10,114 bases of DNA from Betaproteobacteria bacterium (GTDB lineage: Bacteria > Pseudomonadota > Gammaproteobacteria > Burkholderiales > SG8-39), in contig DAHVFK010000089.1 in NCBI GenBank assembly GCA_027317055.1, forward strand, positions 1 through 10,114. The letters are read 5' to 3'. Of this stretch, positions 1 through 7,257 are shown in pieces (position 1 is the first letter of the stretch; each line of letters starts with the position of its first letter). Below the pieces are notes generated by a model, which worked only from the letters and a program-made list of their open reading frames with translations, made no database searches and had not been told where the DNA came from. Position numbers and translations under genes: made by a program.

Positions 1-470
1 ACATGGGATATTTCGTCATGGGCCGCGGCCATTCGGCGCGCGATGACCGGCTCGCTGTCCTGACCTCTGGCGCGCAGGCGGCGTTCGAGCTCGCCGAGCG
101 AAGGCGGCAGGAGGAATATCCCGACGCATTCCGGAACCAGCCGCCGCACCTGCTGTGCGCCCTGCCAGTCGATCTCGAGCACCAGGTCGTAGCCGCCCTC
201 GAGCGCGCCGGCAATCGCCGCTTGCGAGGTGCCGTAACGATGGCCGTGGACCTGTGCGCTCTCGAGAAACTCGCCGCGTTCTAGCATGGCGACGAAGGTG
301 TCATTGTCCACGAAGTGGTATTCGCGCCCGTTCCGCTCGGCGGGCCGGGGGGCGCGCGTGGTGTAGGACACCGACAGCCTGAGCCGGGAGTCCTCCGCGA
401 GTACCGCGTTGATCAAGGAAGTCTTGCCGGCTCCGGAGGGCGCGGTGACGACGAAAAGAAGCCCCTTCAC
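1..470 (-). CDS. gmk: Guanylate kinase (C-terminal part outside window)
   Basis: Phosphorylates GMP (and dGMP) to GDP with ATP in the cytosol, a step in guanine nucleotide supply. The first 156 residues are visible. They include a P-loop APSGAGKT at about residues 10-17, the GMP-binding stretch with SYTTRAPRP and GREYHFV, and the LEIDWQGAQQVR segment. These are classic guanylate kinase signatures; the family is usually about 205 residues, so roughly 50 are missing beyond base 1. The start is a GTG at 470-468, preceded by AGGA with five bases of spacing. No in-frame ATG lies in a better place. It starts 8 bases after the yicC stop, so the two genes are surely co-transcribed, an arrangement common in proteobacteria. 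Identification is firm; the only uncertainty is the missing end. Confidence 0.96.
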   Translation of the reverse strand, partial: MKGLLFVVTAPSGAGKTSLINAVLAEDSRLRLSVSYTTRAPRPAERNGREYHFVDNDTFVAMLERGEFLESAQVHGHRYGTSQAAIAGALEGGYDLVLEIDWQGAQQVRRLVPECVGIFLLPPSLGELERRLRARGQDSEPVIARRMAAAHDEISH

Positions 471-478
471 GCTGGTTC

Positions 479-1345
479 CTATTCTATGTTCTGCACCTGC
501 TCGCGCATCTGCTCAATGAGCAGCTTGAGCTCGAGCGCGCAATCGGAGATCTTCCGGGTCGCCGCCTTCGATGCGAGCGTATTCGCTTCGCGGTTGAGCT
601 CCTGGGCGAGGAAATCGAGCCGCTTGCCCACGGTTCCGCCCTTGGCGAGCGCGCGCTCGACCTCGTCGAAGTGGGTGGCCAGCCGGGTCAGCTCCTCGTC
701 GACGTCCGTTTTCATGCTGAACACCGCGAGCTCGGCCCGGATTCGTTCGTCGTCCGCCGAACCGATCGCGTCGCGCAGCCGCTGGGCGAGCTTTTCCTGG
801 TAGGCCGCCAGCGCCTCCGGCACCAGCGGCGCAACCTCCGACAGGCGGCGGCGCATCTCGGCCACGCGCTCGCCGACGATCGCGGCCAGCCGCGCGCCTT
901 CGCGGGCGCGAGCTGCGAGCAACTCGTCCAGCGCCTTGCGGCCGAGCTGTTCGACCGTCGCGCGTGTTTGCTCTTCGTCCAGCGCGCTCTCGGACAGCAC
1001 CCCTGGCCAGCGCAGGACGTCGGCCACGCGCAGGGCGCCGGCGCCGGGCAGCGCCTGCGCCGTTTGCGCCGCCAGGCGCGCGAGCTCCTCCAACGCGGCG
1101 GGGTTGAGCGACTGCCGCCCGGGGCGGGCGATCCCCGCCGCGAAGAACAGCCGGCAGTCAACCTTGCCGCGCGCCAGCCGCGCGGTGACCATTTCGCGCA
1201 GCGCCGGCTCGAGTGCCCGCAGCTCGTCGGCGACGCGCAACTGCAGGTCGAGAAAGCGCGAATTCACGCTGCGCAACTCGAGGCTGAGAGCGCCGCGCGG
1301 AGTCTCGGTCGAGGCGACCGCGTATCCGGTCATGCTGTGAATCAT
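479..1345 (-). CDS. yicC: YicC family endoribonuclease
   Basis: Member of the YicC/YloC family, a cytosolic protein reported in E. coli to be an endoribonuclease acting on small RNA. The protein is 288 residues, matching the usual length of about 287-290. It begins MIHSMTGYA, the family's typical start, followed by the SVNSRFLDLQLR motif at about residues 26-37. It ends with the DUF1732 region, including KRLDFLAQELNREANTL and the closing ELKLLIEQMREQVQNIE. The reading frame is open further upstream, but that extension has no family similarity, so the ATG at 1345 is preferred; a second ATG at 1333 (MTGYA) is possible. No clear Shine-Dalgarno sequence precedes the start. It is the first gene of a leftward unit with gmk and is divergent from the kinase gene. 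Family assignment is very secure; the in vivo RNA target in this organism cannot be inferred. Confidence 0.95.
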   Translation of the reverse strand: MIHSMTGYAVASTETPRGALSLELRSVNSRFLDLQLRVADELRALEPALREMVTARLARGKVDCRLFFAAGIARPGRQSLNPAALEELARLAAQTAQALPGAGALRVADVLRWPGVLSESALDEEQTRATVEQLGRKALDELLAARAREGARLAAIVGERVAEMRRRLSEVAPLVPEALAAYQEKLAQRLRDAIGSADDERIRAELAVFSMKTDVDEELTRLATHFDEVERALAKGGTVGKRLDFLAQELNREANTLASKAATRKISDCALELKLLIEQMREQVQNIE

Positions 1346-1429
1346 GGTGCGTGCCGATGCGGCGCGTAACGTCCAATAGTGCGCAACTGCGATAACGGTT
1401 TTCTGGAGGAAGCAGGTATCATAAGGTGG
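1346..1429. promoter_or_regulatory. Divergent promoter gap between yicC and the kinase gene
   Basis: This 84-base gap must drive both units. Toward the kinase, TATCAT (1417-1422, one mismatch to TATAAT) ends 7 bases before the ATG at 1430. GGAGGA at 1405-1410 looks like a ribosome binding site but is 19 bases from that ATG. AAGGTGG directly touches the ATG, too close to serve as one. Toward yicC no convincing -10/-35 pair was found. Confidence 0.35.
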
Positions 1430-2386
1430 ATGCCAGCCCAAGCCAACCAGCCTTTACCGGAAGGCTATCAGCTGCTGAACTACCGATTGTTGAGAGTACT
1501 TTCCTCGGGCGGCTTTTCCATCGTATACCTCGCGCACGACGAGAACGAGGTGCCGCTGGCGATCAAGGAGTACCTTCCGGCGCAGCTCGCGCTGCGCACC
1601 GGCGATCGGGCTTCCCCCAGCATCCCGGAAGAGAACCTCGCTACCTTCCGTTACGGCATGCGCTGCTTCTTCGACGAGGGAAGGGCGCTGGCGAGACTGT
1701 CTCACCCGAACGTCGTGCGCGTGCTGAATTTCTTCCGCGCCAACGAGACCGTTTACCTGGTGATGCGCTACGAGCGCGGGCGCACGCTGCAGGAGCACGT
1801 CCACGCGCGCAGCGGCTCCCTGCCCGAGTCCTGGGTGCGACGCACATTCGCCCAGCTGCTGAACGGCTTGCGGGAGGTGCACACGAACAAGATGCTCCAC
1901 TTGGACATCAAGCCGGGGAATATCTACATCCGCAACGACGGCACGCCAGTGCTGATCGACTTCGGCGCCGCGCGCCAGACGCTGACCGAGGAAGGGACCA
2001 AGCTCCCTCCGATGTACACACCGGGTTACGCGTCGCCCGAGCACCATATGCGGCGCGAGCACCTGGGCCCATGGAGCGACATCTACTCGGTCGGTGCGAG
2101 CATGTACGCCTGCCTGGCATTGGCGCCGCCCCAGCCCGCCGATAGCAGGCTCGAGCACGACCGTCTGGTGCCGGCGCGCAAGGCCTGGACGGGGAAATAT
2201 TCGGAGGAGCTGCTGACCATTGTCGACTGGTGCCTGCGGCTGGATCATCTGGAGCGGCCGCAGAGCGTGTTCGAGCTGCAGCAGGCGCTGCGCGGGCTCA
2301 AGGAGCCTGTGCTCAAGCAACGCGGATGGCCGATCCTGGGCCAGCTTATGGGCGCCGTGGCGAAACTTCGCAAGCGCCGGGCATGA
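1430..2386 (+). CDS. Hanks-type serine/threonine protein kinase, cytosolic
   Basis: Transfers phosphate from ATP to Ser/Thr of unknown target proteins. The 318-residue product is essentially a bare kinase domain: glycine loop SSGGFSIVY (about 25-33), ATP-anchoring Lys46 in LAIKEYLP, helix-C Glu83, catalytic loop HLDIKPGN (157-164), DFG at 177-179, SPE in place of APE at 202-204, and WSDIYSVGA (215-223). The base before the catalytic Asp is Leu rather than Arg, so this is a non-RD kinase. There are no membrane segments, PASTA or other sensor domains; the C-terminal tail (about 300-318) ends in a basic LRKRRA. The ATG at 1430 is chosen because homologous sequence begins just after it; a GTG at 1379 would add 17 unlikely residues. 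GGAGGA at 1405-1410 is too far from this ATG. The phosphatase gene follows after 12 bases, suggesting an antagonistic pair. Confidence 0.9.
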   Translation: MPAQANQPLPEGYQLLNYRLLRVLSSGGFSIVYLAHDENEVPLAIKEYLPAQLALRTGDRASPSIPEENLATFRYGMRCFFDEGRALARLSHPNVVRVLNFFRANETVYLVMRYERGRTLQEHVHARSGSLPESWVRRTFAQLLNGLREVHTNKMLHLDIKPGNIYIRNDGTPVLIDFGAARQTLTEEGTKLPPMYTPGYASPEHHMRREHLGPWSDIYSVGASMYACLALAPPQPADSRLEHDRLVPARKAWTGKYSEELLTIVDWCLRLDHLERPQSVFELQQALRGLKEPVLKQRGWPILGQLMGAVAKLRKRRA

Positions 2387-2398
2387 CGCGCGGGGAAA

Positions 2399-3307
2399 AT
2401 GAAATACTCGGTCGCCCAGGATAGCCGCGTCGGCGCGCGCCGCTACAATCAGGACCGCCTCGGGCACTGGGCGACGAGCGATACTTTGCTCATGGTCGTC
2501 GCCGACGGAATGGGCGGGCATCTGCACGGCGAGATTGCGGCCCAGCTCGCCCTCGAGTCCCTGGCGCACGACTTCCGGAGCGAGGCGAAGCCGAAGCTGT
2601 CCGACCCCGACATGTTCCTGTTCCGCGGCCTTGCGCGCGCGCACGGCGCGATCGTTCGGGAAGCGCAGGAACGCAACCTGCGCGAGACGCCGCGCACGGT
2701 CCTGGTGGCCTGCGTGGTGCAGGATGGCTACGCCTACTGGTCGCACGTAGGCGACTCGCGCCTGTATCTGATCCGCCGAGGCCGCGTGGTCGCGCGCACC
2801 AAGGATCACTCTCGCGTGCAGCAGCTGATCGACCGGGGCCAGCTACGCGAGGAAGCGGCGCCCACGCATCCCGAGCGCAATATCCTGACCCGCTGCCTCG
2901 GCAGCGAGCACGCGCCCAGGCTCGAGCCGGCTGCGATCGCACGGCTGGCGAAAGACGACCTGATTCTGATGTGTTCGGACGGGCTGTGGGGGCCGCTGAA
3001 CGAGCGGCAGTTACTGGACGGGCTGTGCGCAAAAGACTTGCGCAAGGAGGTTTCCGATCTGGCTACCCTGGCGGAGGCGCGAGCCGGGAGGCAGTGCGAT
3101 AATGTCTCGCTCTTGGCGATGGCGTGGGGCGAGGGCGACGTCGCTCCCGCCAACGAGCCGCTCACACTTCCCTTTCACGAGCTCCCGACGGACGTCCAGG
3201 ACTTCACTGCAAGCGAGGCAGATTTCATGCGCATGAGCGACGAAGACATCGAGCGCGAGATCGCCGAGATCAAGGCGGCGTTGCGCAAGCATTCCGGCAC
3301 GCCATGA
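2399..3307 (+). CDS. PP2C-family (PPM) serine/threonine protein phosphatase
   Basis: Metal-dependent phosphatase, most likely reversing the work of the kinase encoded just upstream; the partnership is inferred from adjacency. Visible PP2C motifs in order: RRYNQDR (14-20), VADGMGGH with metal ligand Asp36 (34-41), GDSRLYLIR (118-126), KDHSRVQQLI (135-144), CSDGLWG with Asp194 (192-198) and DNVSLLA with Asp234 (234-240). The catalytic domain ends near residue 245. A tail of about 57 residues follows, ending in a charged predicted helix (DEDIEREIAEIKAALRK) that is not part of the standard fold. The start is supported by GGGGA five bases upstream. The stop overlaps the rph start as ATGA, so translation of rph is probably coupled to this gene. 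No signal peptide or membrane segment is seen, consistent with a cytosolic enzyme. Confidence 0.93.
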   Translation: MKYSVAQDSRVGARRYNQDRLGHWATSDTLLMVVADGMGGHLHGEIAAQLALESLAHDFRSEAKPKLSDPDMFLFRGLARAHGAIVREAQERNLRETPRTVLVACVVQDGYAYWSHVGDSRLYLIRRGRVVARTKDHSRVQQLIDRGQLREEAAPTHPERNILTRCLGSEHAPRLEPAAIARLAKDDLILMCSDGLWGPLNERQLLDGLCAKDLRKEVSDLATLAEARAGRQCDNVSLLAMAWGEGDVAPANEPLTLPFHELPTDVQDFTASEADFMRMSDEDIEREIAEIKAALRKHSGTP

Positions 3308-4023
3308 CCCGCCCGAGCGGAAGGCAGCCGCTGGAGCTTCGCCCGGTGCGCCTGCAACGCGCCTGGACGCGCCACGCAGAAGGCTCCGTGCTGGTCGAGT
3401 ACGGCGATACGCGCGTGCTGTGCACGGCGAGCGTGGAGGCGCGCGTGCCGCCGTTCCTGCGCGACAAGGGGCGCGGCTGGCTCACGGCCGAATACGGCAT
3501 GCTGCCGCGCGCGACCAATACGCGCTCTGAGCGCGAAGCGGCGCGCGGCAAGCAATCGGGCCGCACGCAAGAGATCCAGCGCCTGATCGGCAGAGCCTTG
3601 CGTGCCGTGGTCGACCTGGGTGCGCTGGGCGAGCGCACCCTTCAGGTGGATTGCGATGTGCTGCAGGCCGACGGGGGAACGCGCACCGCTGCCATTACCG
3701 GCGCCTTCGTCGCGGTCCACGACGCGCTCGGCTGGATGATGGCGCGCGGCATGTTGCAGGCGATGCCGGTGAGGGACTTCGTGGCCGCGGTGTCGGTCGG
3801 AATCTACCAGGGCGCGCCGGTGCTTGACCTGGACTACGCCGAGGACTCGGCTTGCGACACCGACATGAACGTCGTCATGACCGGCGCCGGGGGGTTCGTC
3901 GAAGTGCAGGGAACGGCCGAGGGCGCCCCGTATTCACGCGCCGAGATGGACGCCCTGCTTGCGCTCGCTTCGCGCGGCATCGCGGAGTTGGTGGGGCACC
4001 AGCGGCGCGCGCTCGGGCTGTGA
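3304..4023 (+). CDS. rph: Ribonuclease PH
   Basis: Phosphorolytic 3'-to-5' exoribonuclease that trims the 3' extension of tRNA precursors, releasing nucleoside diphosphates; it works as a hexameric ring in the cytosol. The 239-residue protein matches the family length. Clear signatures are RPVRLQRAWTRHAEGSVLV near the N-terminus, GWLTAEYGMLPRAT (58-71), GKQSGRTQEIQRLIGRALR (82-100), DCDVLQADGGTRTAAITGA (116-134) containing the phosphate-binding GTR, and the acidic LDLDYAEDSACDTDMNVV segment (174-191) with the metal-binding aspartates. The ATG is inside the phosphatase stop (ATGA), and the TGA stop overlaps the rdgB GTG. Both contacts imply translational coupling. There is no sign of the C-terminal frameshift known from E. 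coli K-12; the gene looks intact. Confidence 0.97.
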   Translation: MTRPSGRQPLELRPVRLQRAWTRHAEGSVLVEYGDTRVLCTASVEARVPPFLRDKGRGWLTAEYGMLPRATNTRSEREAARGKQSGRTQEIQRLIGRALRAVVDLGALGERTLQVDCDVLQADGGTRTAAITGAFVAVHDALGWMMARGMLQAMPVRDFVAAVSVGIYQGAPVLDLDYAEDSACDTDMNVVMTGAGGFVEVQGTAEGAPYSRAEMDALLALASRGIAELVGHQRRALGL

Positions 4024-4628
4024 AGAAGCTCGTCCTCGCGTCCAACAATCCCGGCAAGCTACGCGAGATCGGGGCGCTGCTGGCGCCGCTCGCGATCGAG
4101 GTGACTTCCCAGGTGGAGCTGGACATCGGCGAGGCCGACGAGCCGCACGCGACCTTCGTCGAGAACGCGCTCGCCAAGGCCCGTCACGCGAGCCTCGCGT
4201 CGGGCCTGCCCGCGCTGGCCGACGACTCGGGGCTGTGCGTCGACGCGCTGGGCGGCGAGCCGGGAGTGCATTCCGCGTACTACGCCGGCAGGAACGGCGC
4301 GCGCGAGGAGCGCGATGCGCGCAACAACGCGAAGCTGCTCGGCGCGCTGGCCGGAGTGGGCGACCGGCGCGCGCACTACCATTGCGTGCTGGTGCTGCTG
4401 CGGCGCGCCGACGATCCGGAGCCACTCGTTGCGGAGGGCGTCTGGCGCGGCGAGATCGCCGCGGTGCCGCGCGGCACGGGCGGCTTCGGCTACGACCCGC
4501 TGTTCTATTTTCCGGCGCGGCGCCGCACGTCGGCGGAGCTGGACGCAGAGGAAAAGAACCGCATCAGCCATCGCGGGCAGGCGCTCGCCAAGCTGCTCGC
4601 GCGCCTGGGCGATGAAGATCGAGCTTGA
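4020..4628 (+). CDS. rdgB: dITP/XTP (non-canonical purine NTP) pyrophosphatase
   Basis: Hydrolyses ITP, dITP and XTP to the monophosphate and pyrophosphate, keeping deaminated purines out of DNA and RNA. The 202-residue protein (E. coli RdgB is 197) shows the full Ham1/RdgB signature: substrate loop ASNNPGK (7-13), TFVENALAKARHA (45-57), catalytic LADDSGLCVDALGGEPGVHSA (66-86) with Asp69, GTGGFGYDPLF (152-162), and EEKNRISHRGQAL (177-189). It begins with GTG at 4020, sharing bases with the rph TGA stop, and it is the only start that gives the conserved MKKLVLASNNPGK opening. Its 3' end overlaps hemW by 17 bases. Gene pairing rph-rdgB is common in bacteria. Assignment is secure. Confidence 0.97.
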   Translation: MKKLVLASNNPGKLREIGALLAPLAIEVTSQVELDIGEADEPHATFVENALAKARHASLASGLPALADDSGLCVDALGGEPGVHSAYYAGRNGAREERDARNNAKLLGALAGVGDRRAHYHCVLVLLRRADDPEPLVAEGVWRGEIAAVPRGTGGFGYDPLFYFPARRRTSAELDAEEKNRISHRGQALAKLLARLGDEDRA

Positions 4629-5781
4629 GCGTCCGCGCACCGTGCGGCTGGAGGTGCTCCCGCCGCTGGCGCTCTACGTCCACATTCCGTGGTGCGTGCG
4701 CAAGTGTCCTTATTGCGATTTCAACTCGCACGAGCGGGGCTCGGATCTGCCGCAAGACGAATACGTCGACGCGCTGTTGGCCGATCTCGACGAGCTGCTG
4801 CCCTCCGTCTGGGGCCGGCGACTGGGGACGGTCTTCATCGGTGGCGGCACGCCGAGCCTGTTCTCGCCCGCGGCGATAGACCGCCTGCTGTCCGAGGTGC
4901 GCGCGCGCCTGCCGCTCGGGCCGGAGGCAGAAGTGACGCTGGAGGCGAATCCTGGCACCGTCGAGGCGGCGCGCTTTCGCGGCTTGCGCGAAGCGGGCGT
5001 CAACCGCCTCTCGCTCGGGGTGCAGAGCCTGGACGACCGGATGCTGGCGGCGCTCGGCCGCATCCACTCGGCGGACGAGGCGCGCCGCGCAGTCGAGCTC
5101 GCGCTGCGCGAATTCGACAACGTCAATCTCGACCTCATGTACGGCCTGCCCGGGCAGACGCTCGCCCAGGCGCGCGCCGACATCGGCGAGGCCGCGCGCT
5201 TCGGAATGCCGCACCTGTCGGCCTACCAGCTGACGATCGAGCCGAATACCGTGTTCTGGAGCAAGCGCCCGCGACTGCCGGAGCACGATCTGTGCGCCGA
5301 CATGGGGCTGGCGGTGGAGGACACGCTCGGCGCAGCCGGCCTCGAGCACTACGAGACATCGGCTTTCGCGCGCCCCGGGCGACGCTCGCGCCACAACCTC
5401 AACTACTGGGAGTTCGGCGACTACATCGGAATCGGCGCTGGCGCCCACGGCAAGCTGAGCTTCCCGGACCGGGTGACGCGCCATGCCCGCATCAAGCAGC
5501 CGCGCGACTACCTTCAGGCGAGGGGCAGCACGATTGTCGAGCGAAGACAGGTAGGGCCGACCGAGCTGCCGTTCGAGTTCATGCTGAACGCGCTGCGCCT
5601 GACCGGGGGCTTTGCGGTCGACCTGTTCCGCGCCCGCACCGGGTTGTCGCTCGCGTCGGTCGAGCCCGCGCTCGCGCGGGCGGAAGGAAAAGGCCTGCTC
5701 GAGCGCGACTGGCAGCGCATCCGGCCGAGCGAGCGCGGGCGACGCTTCCTGAACGAGCTGGTCGAGCTGTTCCTCGCCTAG
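4612..5781 (+). CDS. hemW: Radical SAM heme chaperone HemW (formerly annotated as HemN-like coproporphyrinogen oxidase)
   Basis: HemW binds heme and, through its iron-sulfur cluster and SAM, is thought to insert heme into membrane cytochromes; it is not an active coproporphyrinogen oxidase. The 389-residue protein is of family length. The radical SAM triad CVRKCPYC (Cys28, Cys32, Cys35) is followed directly by DFNSH, the form typical of HemW rather than true HemN. Next come IGGGTPS (76-82), EANPGT, NRLSLGVQSLDD, LDLMYGLPGQT, and HYETSAFARPG with HNLNYW and IGIGAGAHGK. The C-terminal HemN_C region (FEFMLNALRLTGGF onward) is present. The ATG at 4612 lies inside rdgB with a weak upstream signal; an in-frame GTG ten codons later is an alternative. 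The TAG stop is shared with the oppositely oriented trmB stop. It is the last gene of the rightward operon. Confidence 0.95.
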   Translation: MKIELERPRTVRLEVLPPLALYVHIPWCVRKCPYCDFNSHERGSDLPQDEYVDALLADLDELLPSVWGRRLGTVFIGGGTPSLFSPAAIDRLLSEVRARLPLGPEAEVTLEANPGTVEAARFRGLREAGVNRLSLGVQSLDDRMLAALGRIHSADEARRAVELALREFDNVNLDLMYGLPGQTLAQARADIGEAARFGMPHLSAYQLTIEPNTVFWSKRPRLPEHDLCADMGLAVEDTLGAAGLEHYETSAFARPGRRSRHNLNYWEFGDYIGIGAGAHGKLSFPDRVTRHARIKQPRDYLQARGSTIVERRQVGPTELPFEFMLNALRLTGGFAVDLFRARTGLSLASVEPALARAEGKGLLERDWQRIRPSERGRRFLNELVELFLA

Positions 5782-6449
5782 CCGCGGCGCCTGCGGAACA
5801 GCAGATCGCGCACCGGGTGCCCGAGTGCGAGGCCGCGCTGCTCAAACTTCGTCAACGGGCGGTGTGCCGGGCGCTCGGCGAAGCCCGCGGCCGCGTTCTC
5901 CAGCAGCGGCTCGCCGGACAGCACCGCCAGGATTTGCTCCGCGTACTCCTGCCAGTCGGTGGCGACGTGCAGGTAGCCCCCCGGCGCCAGCCTGCGCGCG
6001 GCGAGCACGACGAACGCCGGCTGCACCAGGCGGCGCTTGTGGTGGCGTTTTTTGGGCCATGGGTCGGGAAAGAACAGATGCAGCCCGGCGAGCGACGCTT
6101 CGGCGATCATGTGCTCGAGCACTTCGACCGCGTCGTGCCGGATGACGCGCAGGTTGCCGAGCGCTTCGGCCTCGATGCGGTTGAGCAGGCTGCCCACGCC
6201 GGGGCCGTGGACCTCGACCGCGATGAAATCCGCGTCGGGCCGGGCGGCGGCGACTGCCGCGGTGGTCTCGCCCATTCCCGAGCCGATTTCGAGCACGAGT
6301 GGCGCGCGGCGGCCGAATATTTCCCGCGGGTCGATCGGATGCGGCGAATAGCGCAGCCCGTGGCGCGAGTAGAGGGTATCGAGCGCGCGCTGCTGGGCGG
6401 CCGATGTCCTGCCCTGGCGCAGGACGTAGCTGCGGATCGGCCGGGTCAC
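5778..6449 (-). CDS. trmB: tRNA (guanine-N7-)-methyltransferase
   Basis: Methylates N7 of G46 in the variable loop of tRNAs using SAM. The 223-residue protein carries the SAM-binding LEIGSGMGE (53-61), VEVHGPGVGSLL (79-89), RHDAVEVL (104-111), the hallmark FPDPWPKKRHHKRR (127-140), and the C-terminal TKFEQRG (200-206) followed by LGH. All are TrmB signatures. The start is a GTG at 6449-6447 whose last bases form the thiG TGA stop, and it gives the conserved opening RSYVLRQGR. Reading on upstream would only translate thiG in another frame. The stop TAG overlaps the hemW stop on the opposite strand in a CTAG, leaving no intergenic space. It is the last gene of the thiS-thiG-trmB unit and likely depends on thiG translation. 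Confidence 0.96.
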   Translation of the reverse strand: MTRPIRSYVLRQGRTSAAQQRALDTLYSRHGLRYSPHPIDPREIFGRRAPLVLEIGSGMGETTAAVAAARPDADFIAVEVHGPGVGSLLNRIEAEALGNLRVIRHDAVEVLEHMIAEASLAGLHLFFPDPWPKKRHHKRRLVQPAFVVLAARRLAPGGYLHVATDWQEYAEQILAVLSGEPLLENAAAGFAERPAHRPLTKFEQRGLALGHPVRDLLFRRRRG

Positions 6450-7255
6450 GCAGCTTTGGGCTGCGAGGACGTGATCGCTCCTGCGGTGGGAGAGGAAGGC
6501 GTCGCGGAGTAGAGCTTCTTCGCCATGCGGCCGGCGAGGAATGCCTCTCTGCCGGCTTGCACGGCCTTTTTCATCGCCTGCGCCATCATGACCGGGTTCT
6601 TGGCCGCCGCGATCGCCGTGTTCATCAGCACGCCGTCGCAGCCGAGCTCCATCGCGACGGCGGCGTCCGATGCGGTGCCCACGCCTGCGTCCACCAGTAC
6701 CGGTACGCCGACGCGCTCGATCACCAGCTGCAGGTTCCACGGATTGAGGATTCCCATGCCGGAGCCGATAAGCGACGCGAGCGGCATTACCGCGACGCAG
6801 CCGATCTCCTCCAGCATCTTGGCCTGAATCGGATCATCCGAGCAGTACACCATCACGTCGAATCCTTCCTTGACCAGCTGCTTCGCTGCTACGAGCGTTT
6901 CGGGCATGTTGGGGTAGAGCGACTGCGGATCGCCGAGCACCTCGAGCTTTACCAGCTTGTGCCCGTCGAGCAGCTCGCGCGCCAGGCGCAAGGTGCGGAT
7001 CGCGTCCTGCGCGTTGTAGCAGCCGGCCGTGTTCGGCAGGTAAGTGAACTTCGACGGCGGCAGAAATTCGAGCAGCGAGGGCTCGCCTGCCGTCTGGCCG
7101 ATGTTGGTGCGGCGGATCGCCACGGTGACGATTTGCGCGCCCGAGGCCTCGATCGCGCTGCGCGTTTCGGCGAAATCCTTGTACTTGCCGGTGCCGACCA
7201 GGAGGCGGGAGGAATAGGACCGCCCCGCCACGACCAGTTCGTCTTGTCTAGCCAT
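6446..7255 (-). CDS. thiG: Thiazole synthase ThiG
   Basis: Makes the thiazole phosphate half of thiamine from deoxyxylulose phosphate, dehydroglycine and ThiS-thiocarboxylate, in a TIM-barrel fold. The 269-residue protein shows SRLLVGTGKYKDF (16-28), TVAIRRTN (44-51), LPNTAGCYNAQDAIRTLRLARE (73-94), and KLVKLEVLGD (100-109), where the second lysine, about residue 103, is expected to form the Schiff base. It also has MPLASLIGSGMGI and PVLVDAGVGTASDAAVAMELGCDGVLMNTAIA. The ATG at 7255 is chosen over a TTG at 7261 because GGAGG stands six bases before it. The C-terminal 20 residues, rich in Ser, Pro and Ala, go beyond the conserved core. It lies 2 bases after the thiS stop and shares its own stop with the trmB start. 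Confidence 0.97.
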   Translation of the reverse strand: MARQDELVVAGRSYSSRLLVGTGKYKDFAETRSAIEASGAQIVTVAIRRTNIGQTAGEPSLLEFLPPSKFTYLPNTAGCYNAQDAIRTLRLARELLDGHKLVKLEVLGDPQSLYPNMPETLVAAKQLVKEGFDVMVYCSDDPIQAKMLEEIGCVAVMPLASLIGSGMGILNPWNLQLVIERVGVPVLVDAGVGTASDAAVAMELGCDGVLMNTAIAAAKNPVMMAQAMKKAVQAGREAFLAGRMAKKLYSATPSSPTAGAITSSQPKAA

Positions 7256-7257
7256 GT

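Noticed and set aside
1454..2809. Long open frame (451 codons) on the minus strand opposite the kinase and phosphatase genes
   Set aside because: It mirrors two firmly identified genes; its translation is low-complexity Arg/Ala/His-rich with no recognisable motif, typical of antisense frames in GC-rich DNA.
4564..5484. 306-codon minus-strand open frame opposite hemW
   Set aside because: Lies wholly within hemW in antisense and has no motif.
4689..6512. 607-codon plus-strand open frame across hemW and the trmB region
   Set aside because: It crosses two known genes in the wrong frame or strand and gives Arg/Ala-rich sequence; no family signature.
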